Under the pieces are notes generated by a model. That model was not told the origin of the DNA, ran no database searches, and worked only from the letters and a program-made list of their open reading frames with translations. Source: Agromyces sp. H66 (lineage in GTDB: Bacteria > Actinomycetota > Actinomycetes > Actinomycetales > Microbacteriaceae). Taken from it: DNA of 64,000 bases. Position 1 is the first letter of the stretch, and every line of letters starts with the position of its first letter. A program made the position numbers and the translations under genes. Of this stretch, positions 25,764 to 34,253 are shown in pieces. Location: contig NZ_SJZG01000010.1 in NCBI RefSeq assembly GCF_004959775.1, positions 77,649-141,648 of the forward strand, in the 5' to 3' direction.

Positions 25764-27182
25764 ATGACTGTTGACGGAGCGAACCTCACCGGCGAGATCC
25801 CGGTGCCGGTTCGAGAACGGGTGCTGGGTCCCACCTACCGGTGGATCAGCATCGGCATGTTCACCCTGGTGTTCCTCGCCGCCTTCGAGTCGATGGCCGT
25901 GACCGCCGTGATGCCGGCCGTCGCCGCCGACCTCGACGGGCAGTCGCTGTACGCGCTCGCGTTCGCCGGGCCGCTCGCCGTGAGCGTGATCGGCATGATC
26001 GTCGCGGGCAACGCGGCCGACCGCGGCGGCCCGCGCCTCGCCCTGTACACGTCGGTCGCGCTGTTCGTCGCAGGGCTCCTCATCGCCGGCACCGCGACCG
26101 GCATGTGGCAGCTCGTCATCGGCCGGCTCGTGCACGGACTCGGCGGCGGCGGTCTCACGGTCGCCCTCTACGTCATCGTCGCGCGCGTCATCCCGGCGGC
26201 ACTCCAGCCGAGCCTGTTCGCCGGGTTCGCCGCGGCCTGGGTGGTGCCCTCGCTCGTCGGGCCGTTCATCTCGGGTGTCGTCGCCGACGGCGTCGGCTGG
26301 GAGTGGGTCTTCCTCGGCGTCGTCGGGCTCGTGGTGCCGGCGCTCGTGATGGTCGTGCCGAGCCTTCGCCGCATGAACATGGACGCGGCCGAACAGCGGC
26401 CGCCGTGGCGCATCTCGCGCATCGCATGGGCGACGCTCGCGGGCGTCGCCGTGCTCGTGCTGAACCTGTCGAGCGAGGCATCCGGATGGGCCGGCTGGGC
26501 GCTGCCCCTCGCCGCGATCGTCGTGATCGCGGTCGCCGTGCGACCCATGGTGCCGCGCGGCACGCTCCGTGCGGTACGTGGACTGCCCGCCACGGTGCTC
26601 ACACGTGCCACGCTCTCGGGAGCGTTCTTCGGCGCCCAGGTGTACCTGCCGCTGCTCCTCACGGGCGAGCCGTATCACCTCAGCACGGCGATGGCGGGGC
26701 TCGTGCTCACGCTGAGCGGCGTCGCCTGGGCGATCGCATCGCAGGTGCAGGGACGCAACCCCGAGCGCCTCAGCCACGAGCTGTGCCTTCGCATCGGGCT
26801 CGGCCTCCTCGGCGCGGCGATCGCCGGTTCGCTCGTCGCGACGCTGCTGGGATCGCCGCCGTACGTGTTCATGATCACGTGGGCGCTCGCCGGCGCGGGC
26901 ATGGGCATCATGTACCCGCGCACGACGGTGATGGGACTGCAGTCCTCGAGCCTCGAGAACCAGGGCTTCATCAGTTCGGCGATGACGGTCGCCGACGCGC
27001 TCGGCGCGGCCGTGACCATCGCCCTCACCGCCATCGTGTTCGCGCTCCTCATGCCGCTCGGCACCGTTCCCGCGGTGGCCGGGGCGATCGCCGTCGCCCT
27101 CGGCGTGTGGGCGGCGGGCCTGTTCACTGGCCTGCGCGCTCACGTCGAAGCTCCGGAGGCGGCGGCCGTCGAGATCGACTGA
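25764..27182 (+). CDS. MFS transporter, likely SoxR-regulated efflux pump
   Basis: 472 residues with about 14 hydrophobic segments. WISIGMFTLVFLAAFESMAV begins helix 1; motif A is GNAADRGGPRLAL and GRLVHGLGGGG follows. The C-terminal half holds MGIMYPRTTVMGLQSS. It is a clear paralogue of the MFS at 31039 (LFAGFAAAWVVPSLVGPFIS against VFAGFAAAWVIPSIVGPAIA). The SoxR promoter implies a role in exporting redox-active compounds such as phenazines or quinones; that is inference. Confidence 0.92.
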   Translation: MTVDGANLTGEIPVPVRERVLGPTYRWISIGMFTLVFLAAFESMAVTAVMPAVAADLDGQSLYALAFAGPLAVSVIGMIVAGNAADRGGPRLALYTSVALFVAGLLIAGTATGMWQLVIGRLVHGLGGGGLTVALYVIVARVIPAALQPSLFAGFAAAWVVPSLVGPFISGVVADGVGWEWVFLGVVGLVVPALVMVVPSLRRMNMDAAEQRPPWRISRIAWATLAGVAVLVLNLSSEASGWAGWALPLAAIVVIAVAVRPMVPRGTLRAVRGLPATVLTRATLSGAFFGAQVYLPLLLTGEPYHLSTAMAGLVLTLSGVAWAIASQVQGRNPERLSHELCLRIGLGLLGAAIAGSLVATLLGSPPYVFMITWALAGAGMGIMYPRTTVMGLQSSSLENQGFISSAMTVADALGAAVTIALTAIVFALLMPLGTVPAVAGAIAVALGVWAAGLFTGLRAHVEAPEAAAVEID

Positions 27183-27250
27183 GCACCGTCGCCGCCGACC
27201 CGCGGCGCGTGGCAGTGGCATCCGTCGCCGCCGTGCGTGAGGATGGAGGA

Positions 27251-28081
27251 ATGACCGCTCCCGAGTACGCGCTCCGTGACGGCAACCGGATCCCGGCCAT
27301 CGGGCTGGGCACCTACGGGCTCAACGAGCAGGCCGGGGTCGACGCCATCGTCTCGGGCATCGCCGACGGGTATCGGCTCATCGACACGGCGTACAACTAC
27401 GGCAACGAGGATGTCGTGGGTGAGGCCATCAAGCGCTGCGACGTCGATCGCAGCGACCTCGTGATCACCACGAAACTGCCGGGTCGGCACCACGGATTCG
27501 ACGAGACGCTCGCGAGCCTCGACGAGTCCCGCCACCGCCTCGGCCTCGACTGGGTCGACCTCTACCTCATCCACTGGCCGAACCCGCGCATCGACAAGTA
27601 CGTCGACAGTTGGCGCGCGATGATCCGCCTGCGCGAGAAGGGGCTCGTGCGCTCCATCGGCGTGTCGAACTTCACGCCCGACATGCTCGACCGGCTCGAA
27701 CGGGAGACGAGCGTGGTGCCCGTCGTGAACCAGGTGGAGCTGCATCCGTACTTCCCGCAGGAGGAGCTGCGCGCCTACCACGACGAGCACGAGATCCGCA
27801 CCGAGAGCTGGAGCCCACTCGCCAAGCGCACCGAGCTGCTGCAGGAACCCGTGATCACGGCGATCGCCGCGGAGCACGGCGTCTCGCCCGCGCAGGTCGT
27901 GTTGCGCTGGCACGTCGAGCTCGAATCGGTGCCGATCCCGAAGTCGGCGCACGCCGAACGTCGGCGCGAGAACTTCGACGTCTTCTCGTTCAGCCTCTCG
28001 GGCGACGAGGTCGAGGCGATCTCCGCGCTCTCGCGCGGCCGGCTCTGGGGCGGCGATCCCGAATCGCACGAGGAGTTCTAG
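27251..28081 (+). CDS. aldo/keto reductase
   Basis: 276 residues, a (beta/alpha)8 NADPH-dependent reductase. The catalytic tetrad is visible as Asp in LIDTAYNYGNED, the Tyr of the same segment, Lys in VITTKLPG and His in LYLIHWPNP. The cofactor-binding end has SVPIPKSAHAERRRENF. GGAGGA precedes the ATG at 27251. The broad 2,5-diketogluconate reductase-like group reduces sugar aldehydes and ketoacids; the actual substrate is unknown. It follows the SoxR-linked MFS by 68 bases and might share its transcript, giving a detoxification unit. Confidence 0.92.
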   Translation: MTAPEYALRDGNRIPAIGLGTYGLNEQAGVDAIVSGIADGYRLIDTAYNYGNEDVVGEAIKRCDVDRSDLVITTKLPGRHHGFDETLASLDESRHRLGLDWVDLYLIHWPNPRIDKYVDSWRAMIRLREKGLVRSIGVSNFTPDMLDRLERETSVVPVVNQVELHPYFPQEELRAYHDEHEIRTESWSPLAKRTELLQEPVITAIAAEHGVSPAQVVLRWHVELESVPIPKSAHAERRRENFDVFSFSLSGDEVEAISALSRGRLWGGDPESHEEF

Positions 28082-28089
28082 GGGCTCGC

Positions 28090-28382
28090 GATGCGGATGC
28101 GGGCCTGGCAGACCACCGGCGACGGTGAGCTCCACCGGGTCACGCTGCCCAGGCCCGAGCCGGCCCCGGCGAGATCCTCGTGCGGGTGACGGCGTGCGGC
28201 GTGTGCCGCACGGACCTGCACGTGCGCGACGGCGACCTGCCGCCGCACCGCTCGCCGGTCGTGCCGGGTCACGAGGTCGTCGGGCTGGTCGACGCGGTCG
28301 GCGACGGGGTGGGCGGATGTCGCACTCCGCGACCTCGCGGCCGATCGCGTGCACGGCGCAGCGGTGCTGACTCCGGCCTGAG
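28090..28382 (+). pseudogene. zinc-type alcohol dehydrogenase with frameshift and internal deletion
   Basis: The ATG at 28090 begins [25 protein letters not shown], then a one-base shift near 28170 restores [20 protein letters not shown] and [20 protein letters not shown], the catalytic-zinc N-terminus of a medium-chain dehydrogenase. After about 75 residues the middle of the protein is missing: the next recognisable piece is the family C-terminus [21 protein letters not shown], ending at 28382. About 230 residues, including the NAD(P) fold, are gone. It follows the aldo/keto reductase gene and meets the P-type ATPase gene end to end. Confidence 0.72.
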
Positions 28383-30962
28383 TCACGAGTGCGGCCGACG
28401 AGGTCGCCGTGCGCGCAGCTGCTTGTCGAACGCGTCGACCCCGATCAGGATCGGCATCGACGCGAGGGCGACCACCCATCCCCAGAGCGGCGGGTTCTGG
28501 TGTCCGATCGCCATCGCGATCGGCGGCACCCAGAGCACCACGAGCGAGAACGTCACCTCGACGGCGGCCGCGGGGATGAGCAGCCGGTTGGTCGTCCAAC
28601 CGAGGGCGCCCGGCCACTTCGTCGACGAGCGGCAGGAGAACGCGTTGGCGGTCTGCGCGGCCACGACCGTCATGAACGCGGCGCCGGACGCGGCCATCAG
28701 GTCGGCCCCGGTGGGGAACGAGTCGCCCGGCCGCCAGCCGAGCGCCACCAGCGACACGACGAACGCCACCATGGTGAGTGCCGCCTCGAGCGGCCCGAGC
28801 ACGCCGAACGCGCGCCGCAGCACGGTGCCGTTCATCAGCCGGCCCCGCACGGGCGGGCCGTCGAGCAGGTGCTTCGCCGGCGGCTCGGCGCCGAGCGCCA
28901 CCGCCGACAGCGTGTCGGTTCCGAGGTCGAGCGCGATGATCTGGAGCACGCCGAGTGCGAGCGGGAACTGTCCCCCCGAGAGCGCCCACACGAGGAAGGG
29001 CGTGAGCTCGGCGACGTTGTCGGTGAGGTGGTACGTGAGGAAGCGGCGGATGTTCACGAACGTCGCTCGCCCGTGCTCGATGCCCGCGACGATGCCGGCG
29101 AACGAGTCGTCCAGCAGCACGAGGTCGGCCGCCTCCCTCGCCACGTCGGTGCCCGAGCGACCCATCGCGACCCCGATGTCGGCCTCGTGCAGGGCGGGGG
29201 CGTCGTTCACGCCGTCGCCCGTCATCGCCACCACGTGCCCGCGCGAACGGAGTGCGCGGGCGATGCGGAGCTTGTCCTCGGGCGAGACGCGCGCGATCAC
29301 GACGCCGTCGTGGTCGAGCAGGGCGGCGAGGTGCTGGTCGTCCGGGGGCAGTTCGTCGCCCAGGAGCACCGGTGCCCCCGGGAGCCGGAGCCCGACCTCC
29401 TCGGCGATGGCCGTGGCCGTCACCGGGTGGTCGCCCGTCACCATGGCGACCTTGACGCCCGCGCGTCGGCAGGCCTCGAGCGACTCCCGCACGTCGTCCC
29501 GCGGCGGATCCTCGAGCCCGACGAGGCCGACGAGGCGGAGGCCCTGCTCGCATTCCTCGAGCGTCTGCGGCGTCCGGCCCGCTCGAGGGGCGGATGCCAC
29601 CGCGAGCACGCGCAGCCCACGTGCCGTGAGCTCGTCCAGCGCCCGGTCGGCTGCGGGGTCGTCGCCGCAGAGGGAGAGCACGCCGTCGGGGGAGCCCTTC
29701 ACGACGACCTCGTCAGCGAGCACCACCGCCATCCGGCGCCGGCGTGGATCGAACGGGAACCGCAGCTCCGCCGAGACGTCGGCCCGGTCGTCGGGGGTAT
29801 CGAAGCCGAGGCGTCGCGCGAACGTGTCGAGCGCCGCCTCCATGGGGTCGCCGTGGGCGCGCCACTGCCCGCCGACCTCCTCGGCGTACCCGGTCGAGCA
29901 TCGGGTGCCGGCGATGGCGAGCGCACGGATCGGCTCCGAGGCATCCGGATTCGACCATCGCAGCTCGGCCGTCGGCTGGTAGCCCGCACCATCGATCGAG
30001 AGGGAGCCCGCCGGCGACCACGCCTCGACGACCGCCATCTCGTTGCGGGTGAGCGTACCGGTCTTGTCGGTGCAGATGAAGGTCGTCGAGCCGAGCGTCT
30101 CGACGGCCTCGAGGTTGCGCACCAGGATCTGGCGCTTCGCCATCTGCTCCGATCCCCACGCGAGCGACAGCGTGACCGTGGGCAGCAGCGCCTCGGGCAC
30201 GAGGGCGACCGTGACGCCGATGGCGAAGACGAGGGCATCCTGGATCGGACTGCCGATGAGCACCGAGATGAGCAGGAACACTGCGCCGACGGTCACGGCG
30301 ATCGCGGCGGTGAGGCGCACGACGCCGTGCAGTCCGCGTGTGAGCGGCGTGTCGGGCTTGCTGACGGAGGTGGTGAGGCGTGCGATGCCCGCGAGCCGGG
30401 TCGCCGTGCCGATCGCCGTGGTGACGGCGCGCGCGTCGCCTTCCACCACGAACGTGCCGGCGAAGAGGCGTTCGCCCGCGCCGACCGTGGCGGCCGCGCT
30501 CTCGCCCGTGAGCAGGGACGTGTCGACGAGCAGCCGGTTCGCCATCACGACCGTCGCGTCGGCCGGCACTCGATCGCCGGCCTCGAGCAACAGGAGGTCG
30601 CCGACCACCACGTCCTCGGCCTCGATGACCCGCCGCCGCCGGTCTCGCCAGACCGACACGCGCGTGGGCAGCATCGCCTGCAGCCGGTCGGCCGCACGAT
30701 CGGCGCGAGCCTGCTGCAGCGCGGCGAAGACGGCGTTGAGCACGATGACCGCGACGATCGCGATCGAGAGTTCCGGCAGCCCGGCGAAGAACGCGAGGAC
30801 ACCGGCGATCCAGAGCATGATCGCGAAGAAGTGGGTCAGCTCGCCGAGCAGTCGCCGGACCGCCGACGGGCGCCGCACGGCGGGCAGCCGATTGGGCCCG
30901 CCCCGCTCGCGTCGGTCGCCGGCCTCCGCCGTGGTCAGCCCCGTCGCCATGCTCCCCGACAT
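28383..30962 (-). CDS. P-type cation-transporting ATPase
   Basis: 859 residues. The actuator domain carries LLTGES; Asp299 in [11 protein letters not shown] is the phosphorylated residue; the hinge is [22 protein letters not shown]. Helix 4 has PEALLP, where calcium and sodium pumps of type II have PEGLP, so the ion is uncertain although the layout (two helices, actuator, two helices, catalytic part, six helices) is type II-like. GAGGGGG before the ATG at 30962 fixes the start. It is divergent from the MFS at 31039, with only 76 bases between. Confidence 0.92.
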   Translation of the reverse strand: MSGSMATGLTTAEAGDRRERGGPNRLPAVRRPSAVRRLLGELTHFFAIMLWIAGVLAFFAGLPELSIAIVAVIVLNAVFAALQQARADRAADRLQAMLPTRVSVWRDRRRRVIEAEDVVVGDLLLLEAGDRVPADATVVMANRLLVDTSLLTGESAAATVGAGERLFAGTFVVEGDARAVTTAIGTATRLAGIARLTTSVSKPDTPLTRGLHGVVRLTAAIAVTVGAVFLLISVLIGSPIQDALVFAIGVTVALVPEALLPTVTLSLAWGSEQMAKRQILVRNLEAVETLGSTTFICTDKTGTLTRNEMAVVEAWSPAGSLSIDGAGYQPTAELRWSNPDASEPIRALAIAGTRCSTGYAEEVGGQWRAHGDPMEAALDTFARRLGFDTPDDRADVSAELRFPFDPRRRRMAVVLADEVVVKGSPDGVLSLCGDDPAADRALDELTARGLRVLAVASAPRAGRTPQTLEECEQGLRLVGLVGLEDPPRDDVRESLEACRRAGVKVAMVTGDHPVTATAIAEEVGLRLPGAPVLLGDELPPDDQHLAALLDHDGVVIARVSPEDKLRIARALRSRGHVVAMTGDGVNDAPALHEADIGVAMGRSGTDVAREAADLVLLDDSFAGIVAGIEHGRATFVNIRRFLTYHLTDNVAELTPFLVWALSGGQFPLALGVLQIIALDLGTDTLSAVALGAEPPAKHLLDGPPVRGRLMNGTVLRRAFGVLGPLEAALTMVAFVVSLVALGWRPGDSFPTGADLMAASGAAFMTVVAAQTANAFSCRSSTKWPGALGWTTNRLLIPAAAVEVTFSLVVLWVPPIAMAIGHQNPPLWGWVVALASMPILIGVDAFDKQLRARRPRRPHS

Positions 30963-31025
30963 GGTCCCCCCTCGGGAACAGCGTAGAGCCGCGGACCTTC
31001 CGTCGCGGGTGTCGGCGGTCGGGTC

Positions 31026-31039
31026 TAGGGTCGAACGAG
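31026..31039 (+). promoter_or_regulatory. -10 element for a leaderless MFS transcript
   Basis: TAGGGT (31026-31031) lies seven bases before the GTG at 31039, the same arrangement as at 16503 and 18543. Confidence 0.35.
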
Positions 31040-32502
31040 TGAGTGATCCGATGACGACCCCCGGCGCCGACACCGCGGGGCTGCCCGTGGCTGCCGGCCG
31101 CGACCGGCCGGCCGCGGCCGGGGCATCCGCTCATCCCGAGCTCGCCGACGGCGCCCGGAGCCCGCTCTCGAGGCCGTTCCGCTGGCTCTCGATCGGCATG
31201 TTCTCGCTGGTCTTCCTCGCTGCGTTCGAGAACATGGCGGTCACCACGATCATGCCGCTCGTCGCGCGCGACCTCGACGGCGTGGCGCTGTTCGCGCTCG
31301 CGTTCGCGGTGCCCCTCGCGGCAGGTGTCATCGGCATGGTGCTCGCCGGCAACTGGACCGATCGGGCCGGTCCGCTGCCGTCGCTCGTCACGTCCGCCGT
31401 GCTCTTCGTCGTCGGACTGCTCATCGCCGGCACCGCGCCGAACATGATCGTGTTCATCGTGGGCCGCTTCGTGCACGGGATCGCCGGGGCCGCGGTCATC
31501 GTGCCGCTCTACGTGATCGTGGCGCGGGTGTATCCTGAAGCACTGCGCGCCCGGGTCTTCGCCGGGTTCGCGGCGGCGTGGGTCATCCCCTCGATCGTCG
31601 GTCCGGCGATCGCCGGCGTGGTGGCCGAGGCCCTCAGCTGGCACTGGGTGTTCCTCGGGGTCATCGGGTTGATGCTGCCCGCGGCGGCGATGATGCTGCC
31701 GCCGATCCTCCGCGTGCGCGATCTCGTGCAGGGCGACCCCGGGGTGCGCTGGAGCCTCGCACGCGCCGGCTGGGCGGTGCTCACGGCCGCGGCCGCGCTC
31801 GGGGTGTCGCTGTCGAAGGAGCTCGGGGAGCCGTGGCGTTGGCTCGTCGCGGTCGCATGCGTCGCGGTCGTCGTGGTCGCGGTGCGCCCGCTCCTGCCTC
31901 CGGGCACGTTGCGCGGCGAGCGTGGCCTGCCGGCGACCGTGCTGCTCAGGCTCATCGTGGCCGGGGCGTTCTTCGGCAGCGAGATCTACCTTCCGTACCT
32001 CTTCATCGAACGATACGAGTTCTCGCCGAGCCTCGCCGGCGCGGTGCTCACCGGCGCCGGCGTCAGCTGGGCCGCCGCGTCGTGGCTCCAGGGGCGCATG
32101 GGCGACCGGGTGTCGAACACGCAGGCGGTGCAGGTGGGCGCGGGTCTGCTCGCGGTGTCGCTCGGCGTCGTGCTCGCGGTGGCGGCCTTCACCCTGTCAC
32201 CCTGGATCGCGTTCGTCGCGTGGACGTTCGCCGGCGCCGCGATGGGCTTCATGTACCCCCGATTCTCGGTGGCGGTGCTCAAGCTGTCGCCGAAGTCGGC
32301 GCAGGGGTTCAACAGTGCGGCGCTCTCGATCGGCGAATCCCTCGGCGCCGCAGTCGCACTGGCCGTCACCGCGCTCGTGGCGAGCGCGCTCGCCGTCGGG
32401 GCGTTCACGGCGGAGTTCGCGGTGACGGTCGTGATCGCCGTGGTCGCGGTGGTGCTCGCGCCGCGCGTAGGGCCTCGCGGCGAGGCATCCGCTCGCTCCT
32501 GA
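31039..32502 (+). CDS. MFS transporter, paralogue of the SoxR-linked pump
   Basis: 487 residues from a GTG placed for a leaderless start; ATG at 31051 is the other choice. A 45-residue Ala-rich lead precedes WLSIGMFSLVFLAAFENMAV and about 14 membrane segments. Motif A is GNWTDRAGPLPSL. Near-identical runs with the MFS at 25764 across the first half (GLLIAGTA, LYVIVARV, AGFAAAWV) show duplication and divergence. It probably exports a small organic compound. No SoxR box precedes it, so it is under different control. Confidence 0.9.
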   Translation: MSDPMTTPGADTAGLPVAAGRDRPAAAGASAHPELADGARSPLSRPFRWLSIGMFSLVFLAAFENMAVTTIMPLVARDLDGVALFALAFAVPLAAGVIGMVLAGNWTDRAGPLPSLVTSAVLFVVGLLIAGTAPNMIVFIVGRFVHGIAGAAVIVPLYVIVARVYPEALRARVFAGFAAAWVIPSIVGPAIAGVVAEALSWHWVFLGVIGLMLPAAAMMLPPILRVRDLVQGDPGVRWSLARAGWAVLTAAAALGVSLSKELGEPWRWLVAVACVAVVVVAVRPLLPPGTLRGERGLPATVLLRLIVAGAFFGSEIYLPYLFIERYEFSPSLAGAVLTGAGVSWAAASWLQGRMGDRVSNTQAVQVGAGLLAVSLGVVLAVAAFTLSPWIAFVAWTFAGAAMGFMYPRFSVAVLKLSPKSAQGFNSAALSIGESLGAAVALAVTALVASALAVGAFTAEFAVTVVIAVVAVVLAPRVGPRGEASARS

Positions 32503-32660
32503 TCGCGGCTGAGCATTCCGGGCCCGCGGGTCCTCGGGCCCTCGGGTTCCGTGCGCTCGGCCTCGGAACTCTCGGGCTCGGGGCTCCGCGCTCCGTGCTC
32601 TCGGGCTCCGCGCTCCCGGGCTCGGGGTGACGACGCAGACGCGTCGCGTACCTCCCCCAT
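32503..32660. repeat. low-complexity CTCGGG/GCTCCG-rich stretch
   Basis: Between about 32520 and 32630 degenerate CTCGGGCTCCG-like units repeat irregularly. No gene is seen here. Confidence 0.45.
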
Positions 32661-32664
32661 GTGT

Positions 32665-32747
32665 CACGTTTCGCGGATATACGATCCGGCGCGCCGCGCC
32701 GGCAGGCTCTGGAGCGGCGCGGCGGATCGTATATCCGCCAGAACGTG
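32665..32747. repeat. dispersed palindromic element, family A copy 1
   Basis: Perfect 16-base arms GCGGATATACGATCCG (32673-32688) and its complement (32723-32738) flank a 34-base GC-rich centre; outer arms CACGTT/AACGTG (32665-32670, 32742-32747) lengthen the stem. GTGTCAC precedes it. The same arms and the same 34-base spacing recur at 42795-42860. Confidence 0.85.
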
Positions 32748-32832
32748 CTGATACGCGTGGCAGCGTGCAGAGGGGCGGATGCCTCGGCGTGTGACGGCAC
32801 ACCCCGACGGGAATACGGGGCGAGACTCGCGA

Positions 32833-32911
32833 TGTGACGTCACATGTGTGACCGTCACATTCCCGCGGAGTTGTGCATAATGGGAGGCGACGGCGTGTGT
32901 GACCGTGAACA
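32833..32911. promoter_or_regulatory. cluster of three operators around the araR-like gene start
   Basis: TGTGACGTCACA (32833-32844), TGTGACCGTCACA (32847-32859) and TGTGACCGTGAACA (32898-32911) are variants of one palindrome. The site before araB (TGTGAACGGTCACA) matches them, so the regulator likely controls itself and araBDA. CATAAT at 32876-32881 could be a -10 element between the sites. Confidence 0.7.
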
Positions 32912-33956
32912 TGCCGAGAGTCCGATCGAGGTCGCCGTGCCAGAGGAGCCGCAGCGGGGCCGAGCCCCGAGCATTCGCGATGTCGCGCGTCTGGCGGGCG
33001 TCTCGCACCAGACCGTCTCGCGCGTGCTGAACAACCATCCGAGCATCCGCCCGGAGACGAAGCAGCGCGTGCTCGACGTGATGGCCGAGCTCCAGTACAA
33101 GCCGAACCGGGCCGCCCGCGCGCTCGTCACGAGCCGGTCGCGCACCATCGGCATCCTCTCGGCGTCGAGCACGCAGTACGGCCCGGCGTCGAGCATCGCC
33201 GCGATCGAGGCGGCCGCCCGCGCGTCGGGCTACTGGGTGAGCACCGCGAACATCGAGTCGTCCGACGCGCGTTCGATCGCCGACGGTCTCGCCCACCTGC
33301 GCGCCCAGGGCATCGAGGGACTCGTCGTCATCGCGCCGCAGGTGCGGGTGTTCGACACGCTCGCGCAGCTGTCGATCGACGTGCCGTACGTCACGCTGCA
33401 GTCCACGGGCCGGGATGCCGGCCATGCGCTGTCGGTCGACCAGATGGCCGGCGCACGCATGGCGACGCGGCACCTCATCGAGCTCGGACACCGCAACATC
33501 TACCACCTCGCCGGGCCGCAGGACTGGATCGAGGCCGAGGCGCGCATGCGCGGATTCCTCGACGAGATGGGCGCCCACGACGTGCCGACCACCGCGCCGA
33601 TCCTCGGCGACTGGACGGCCGACTTCGGCTACTACGCCGGACGCGAGCTCCTCACGGTGCGCGACTTCACGGCGATCTTCTCGTCGAACGACCAGATGGC
33701 ACTCGGCCTCATGCACGCCATCCGCGACGCGGGTCTCGAGATCCCGCGCGACATCTCGATCATCGGGTTCGACGACATCCCCGAGGCCGCGCACTTCTGG
33801 CCGCCGCTCACCACCGTGCGCCAGGATTTCGCCGAGCTCGGGCGTCGCTGCGTGGCGCTGCTGCTCGGCGACCTCGACCCGGCAGCGCCCGACTACCGCG
33901 GCACGATCGTGCCCGAGCTCATTGTGCGGGCGTCGACCGGTCCGGCCGCGTTCTGA
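32895..33956 (+). CDS. LacI-family regulator of arabinose utilisation (AraR-like role)
   Basis: 353 residues from the GTG at 32895, chosen for GGGAGG seven bases upstream. ATG 32844 and ATG 32880 are upstream options; GTG 32937 is the latest. The helix-turn-helix IRDVARLAGVSHQTVSRVLN is followed by hinge helix and a periplasmic-binding-protein-like sensor to the end (IIGFDDIPEAAHFWPPLTTV). It lies 297 bases before araB on the same strand and shares the TGTGAnCGnTCACA operator with it. The likely ligand is L-arabinose or a derivative; this is inferred from position. Confidence 0.9.
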   Translation: MCDREHAESPIEVAVPEEPQRGRAPSIRDVARLAGVSHQTVSRVLNNHPSIRPETKQRVLDVMAELQYKPNRAARALVTSRSRTIGILSASSTQYGPASSIAAIEAAARASGYWVSTANIESSDARSIADGLAHLRAQGIEGLVVIAPQVRVFDTLAQLSIDVPYVTLQSTGRDAGHALSVDQMAGARMATRHLIELGHRNIYHLAGPQDWIEAEARMRGFLDEMGAHDVPTTAPILGDWTADFGYYAGRELLTVRDFTAIFSSNDQMALGLMHAIRDAGLEIPRDISIIGFDDIPEAAHFWPPLTTVRQDFAELGRRCVALLLGDLDPAAPDYRGTIVPELIVRASTGPAAF

Positions 33957-34143
33957 CGCGCCGCCCGCACGCCGCTCGCGACGGCGGCCCCACGATCGAC
34001 CGAGACGGCGACCGGGCGGATGTCCCGGCCGGCCGCGTTCCGACGCGCCGCGCGACCGTGATCGGCCACATCAGGGCAGAGGGGATGCCGCAGGCGCACG
34101 CCAGCGGCACCCGTCGCCGTTATCGTTCCGTGACCTTCGTGAG

Positions 34144-34211
34144 TTGACAGCCCTCGGAAACGTGTGGCTAACATGAGACCTCGTGTGAACGGTCACATTG
34201 CGAGCGTCACA
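34144..34211 (+). promoter_or_regulatory. araB promoter and operator
   Basis: -35 TTGACA (34144-34149) with -10 GCTAAC 17 bases on (or TAACAT at 19). The palindrome TGTGAACGGTCACA (34184-34197) sits just downstream of the predicted start, with a further half-site GTCACA at 34206-34211. The gap 33957-34143 shows no gene. Confidence 0.65.
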
Positions 34212-34253
34212 TGATCCCGCCAAGAGCTGCCGCCCGACGAAGGAGTCCACGCC

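Noticed and set aside
32665..32747. Insertion-sequence ends or MITE with target duplication
   Set aside because: No transposase and no clear flanking direct duplication around either family A copy; kept only as a palindromic repeat.
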